This document shows positions 46,177 through 46,983 of a stretch of DNA of 46,983 bases, piece by piece. How positions within the stretch are numbered: the stretch's first letter is position 1; the number at the start of each line of letters is the position of its first letter. This stretch comes from Patescibacteria group bacterium. GTDB taxonomy: Bacteria > Patescibacteriota > Patescibacteriia > Buchananbacterales > SURF-54. The stretch lies in NCBI GenBank assembly GCA_018818885.1, contig JAHIRB010000027.1:1-46983 (forward strand), written 5' to 3'. Made by a program: the position numbers and the translations under genes. A model generated the notes under the pieces. That model was given only the letters and a program-made list of their open reading frames with translations, did no database searches and had not been told where the DNA came from.

Positions 46177-46860
46177 TTAAGTTTGATCACCGTAAATACC
46201 TGTAACTTCAATCCATAGATCACAACCGTAATCTTGTGAATCTTCTGCTACAGTTGGGCAACCTTCTGGCCAATCTTGTGCTTCATTACCTTTAACTGGA
46301 GGTACTTTTAAGTCAACAATCCAACTATCAGTTGGGTCATCATGTTGAATAAGAACACCAGAGGCATCAGGCAATTGTGAAACATCTCGGCATGAATCTG
46401 GATCACCAGCTACAAAATAACTTGGATGGCTAGTATCATTTCCTTCATCATCCCATGGTGCATCTGTTTTAGACAAGAATTCGCATAGATCTAGCATTTC
46501 TTCAAATCCTGCTGGACATTCGTCATTCCAGTAGTTGACTGCAGCATGTTCACCTTCTACACAAAGTTTGTCTAGAATACCTGCTTCAGTACAAATACAT
46601 TTTGGTTTCTGCTTAATTACATACTCTACAACACCTACTCTATCTTGCCCTTGGAATGAATCACTTAGATCAATGTCGAAATTCAATTCTAAGTATTCTT
46701 GTGGGAATACAGTACCGAAAGCTAATTCTTCTGTATGTACTCTCAAGGCATTTTCGATGTGAGCAGTCACGTTAATTACGTGTGCTTCGAAAGCTGCAAA
46801 CATTGGAACAGTTGCAACAGCAATTGCTAATGCAAATGTTATTAATAATGCTTTTTTCAT
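46177..46860 (-). CDS. Paralogous secreted fibre-subunit-like protein with SipW-type signal peptide
   Basis: [63 protein letters not shown]...YGCDLWIEVTGIYGDQT; start trimmed to the Met preceded by GGAG. Confidence 0.72.
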   Translation of the reverse strand: MKKALLITFALAIAVATVPMFAAFEAHVINVTAHIENALRVHTEELAFGTVFPQEYLELNFDIDLSDSFQGQDRVGVVEYVIKQKPKCICTEAGILDKLCVEGEHAAVNYWNDECPAGFEEMLDLCEFLSKTDAPWDDEGNDTSHPSYFVAGDPDSCRDVSQLPDASGVLIQHDDPTDSWIVDLKVPPVKGNEAQDWPEGCPTVAEDSQDYGCDLWIEVTGIYGDQT

Positions 46861-46880
46861 AATTTTATTCTCCATTCCTG

Positions 46881-46983
46881 TTGTCATCTCGACCGATATT
46901 TTAGTAATTTTACGCAAGTGGAGAGATCTCATACCTTACTTTATTGTTTGATGTGAGATTCCTCGACAAGCTCGGAATGACAA
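46881..46983. mobile_element. Non-coding MITE-like inverted-repeat element, copy 3 (reaches window edge)
   Basis: TTGTCATCTCGACCGATATTTT...GAGAGATCTCAT...TATTGTTTGATGTGAGATTCCTCGACAAGCTCGGAATGACAA. Confidence 0.72.

Noticed and set aside
36339-46983. Possible CRISPR array from multiple similar repeats
   Set aside because: Repeats are far apart, have inverted-repeat ends and no regular spacers; no cas genes seen.

Overview
This AT-rich, gene-dense 47 kb window looks like a Candidate Phyla Radiation (Patescibacteria) chromosome. That assignment rests on gene content and style only; no search was run. From left to right it contains: an IS30-like transposase tail; a rubrerythrin-like gene and a mini-desulforedoxin; dnaB-ybaB-recR (+). 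From about 3.5 kb nearly everything is on the minus strand: rplU, an MFS/spermidine-synthase-like fusion, a MraY/WecA-like transferase, a membrane-anchored Clp AAA+ protein with a degenerate D1 site, tgt, DUF11-like and DUF4012 surface proteins, three glycosyltransferases, a polyprenyl-phosphate sugar transferase, rnpB (+), an IS4-type insertion splitting a small gene, rnhA, recJ, lepA with a structured leader/ncRNA candidate, murJ, ackA-pduL, a PfkB kinase, a response regulator with a tandem double histidine kinase, and a CAP-domain protein. The most interesting part is 36.8-46.9 kb. It looks like a surface-fibre locus: two paralogous secreted subunits with SipW-type signal peptides and an L-E-F-G-x-x-F-P-Q-E motif, a SipW/ER-type signal peptidase, a small membrane protein with a related motif, and two giant Cys/Asp-rich surface proteins. 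One giant protein carries an N-terminal copy of the subunit domain and a C-terminal membrane anchor. The same region carries inverted-repeat elements, one enclosing a GIY-YIG nuclease gene, and a four-helix-bundle gene flanked by its own repeats. No CRISPR array or tRNA was seen.
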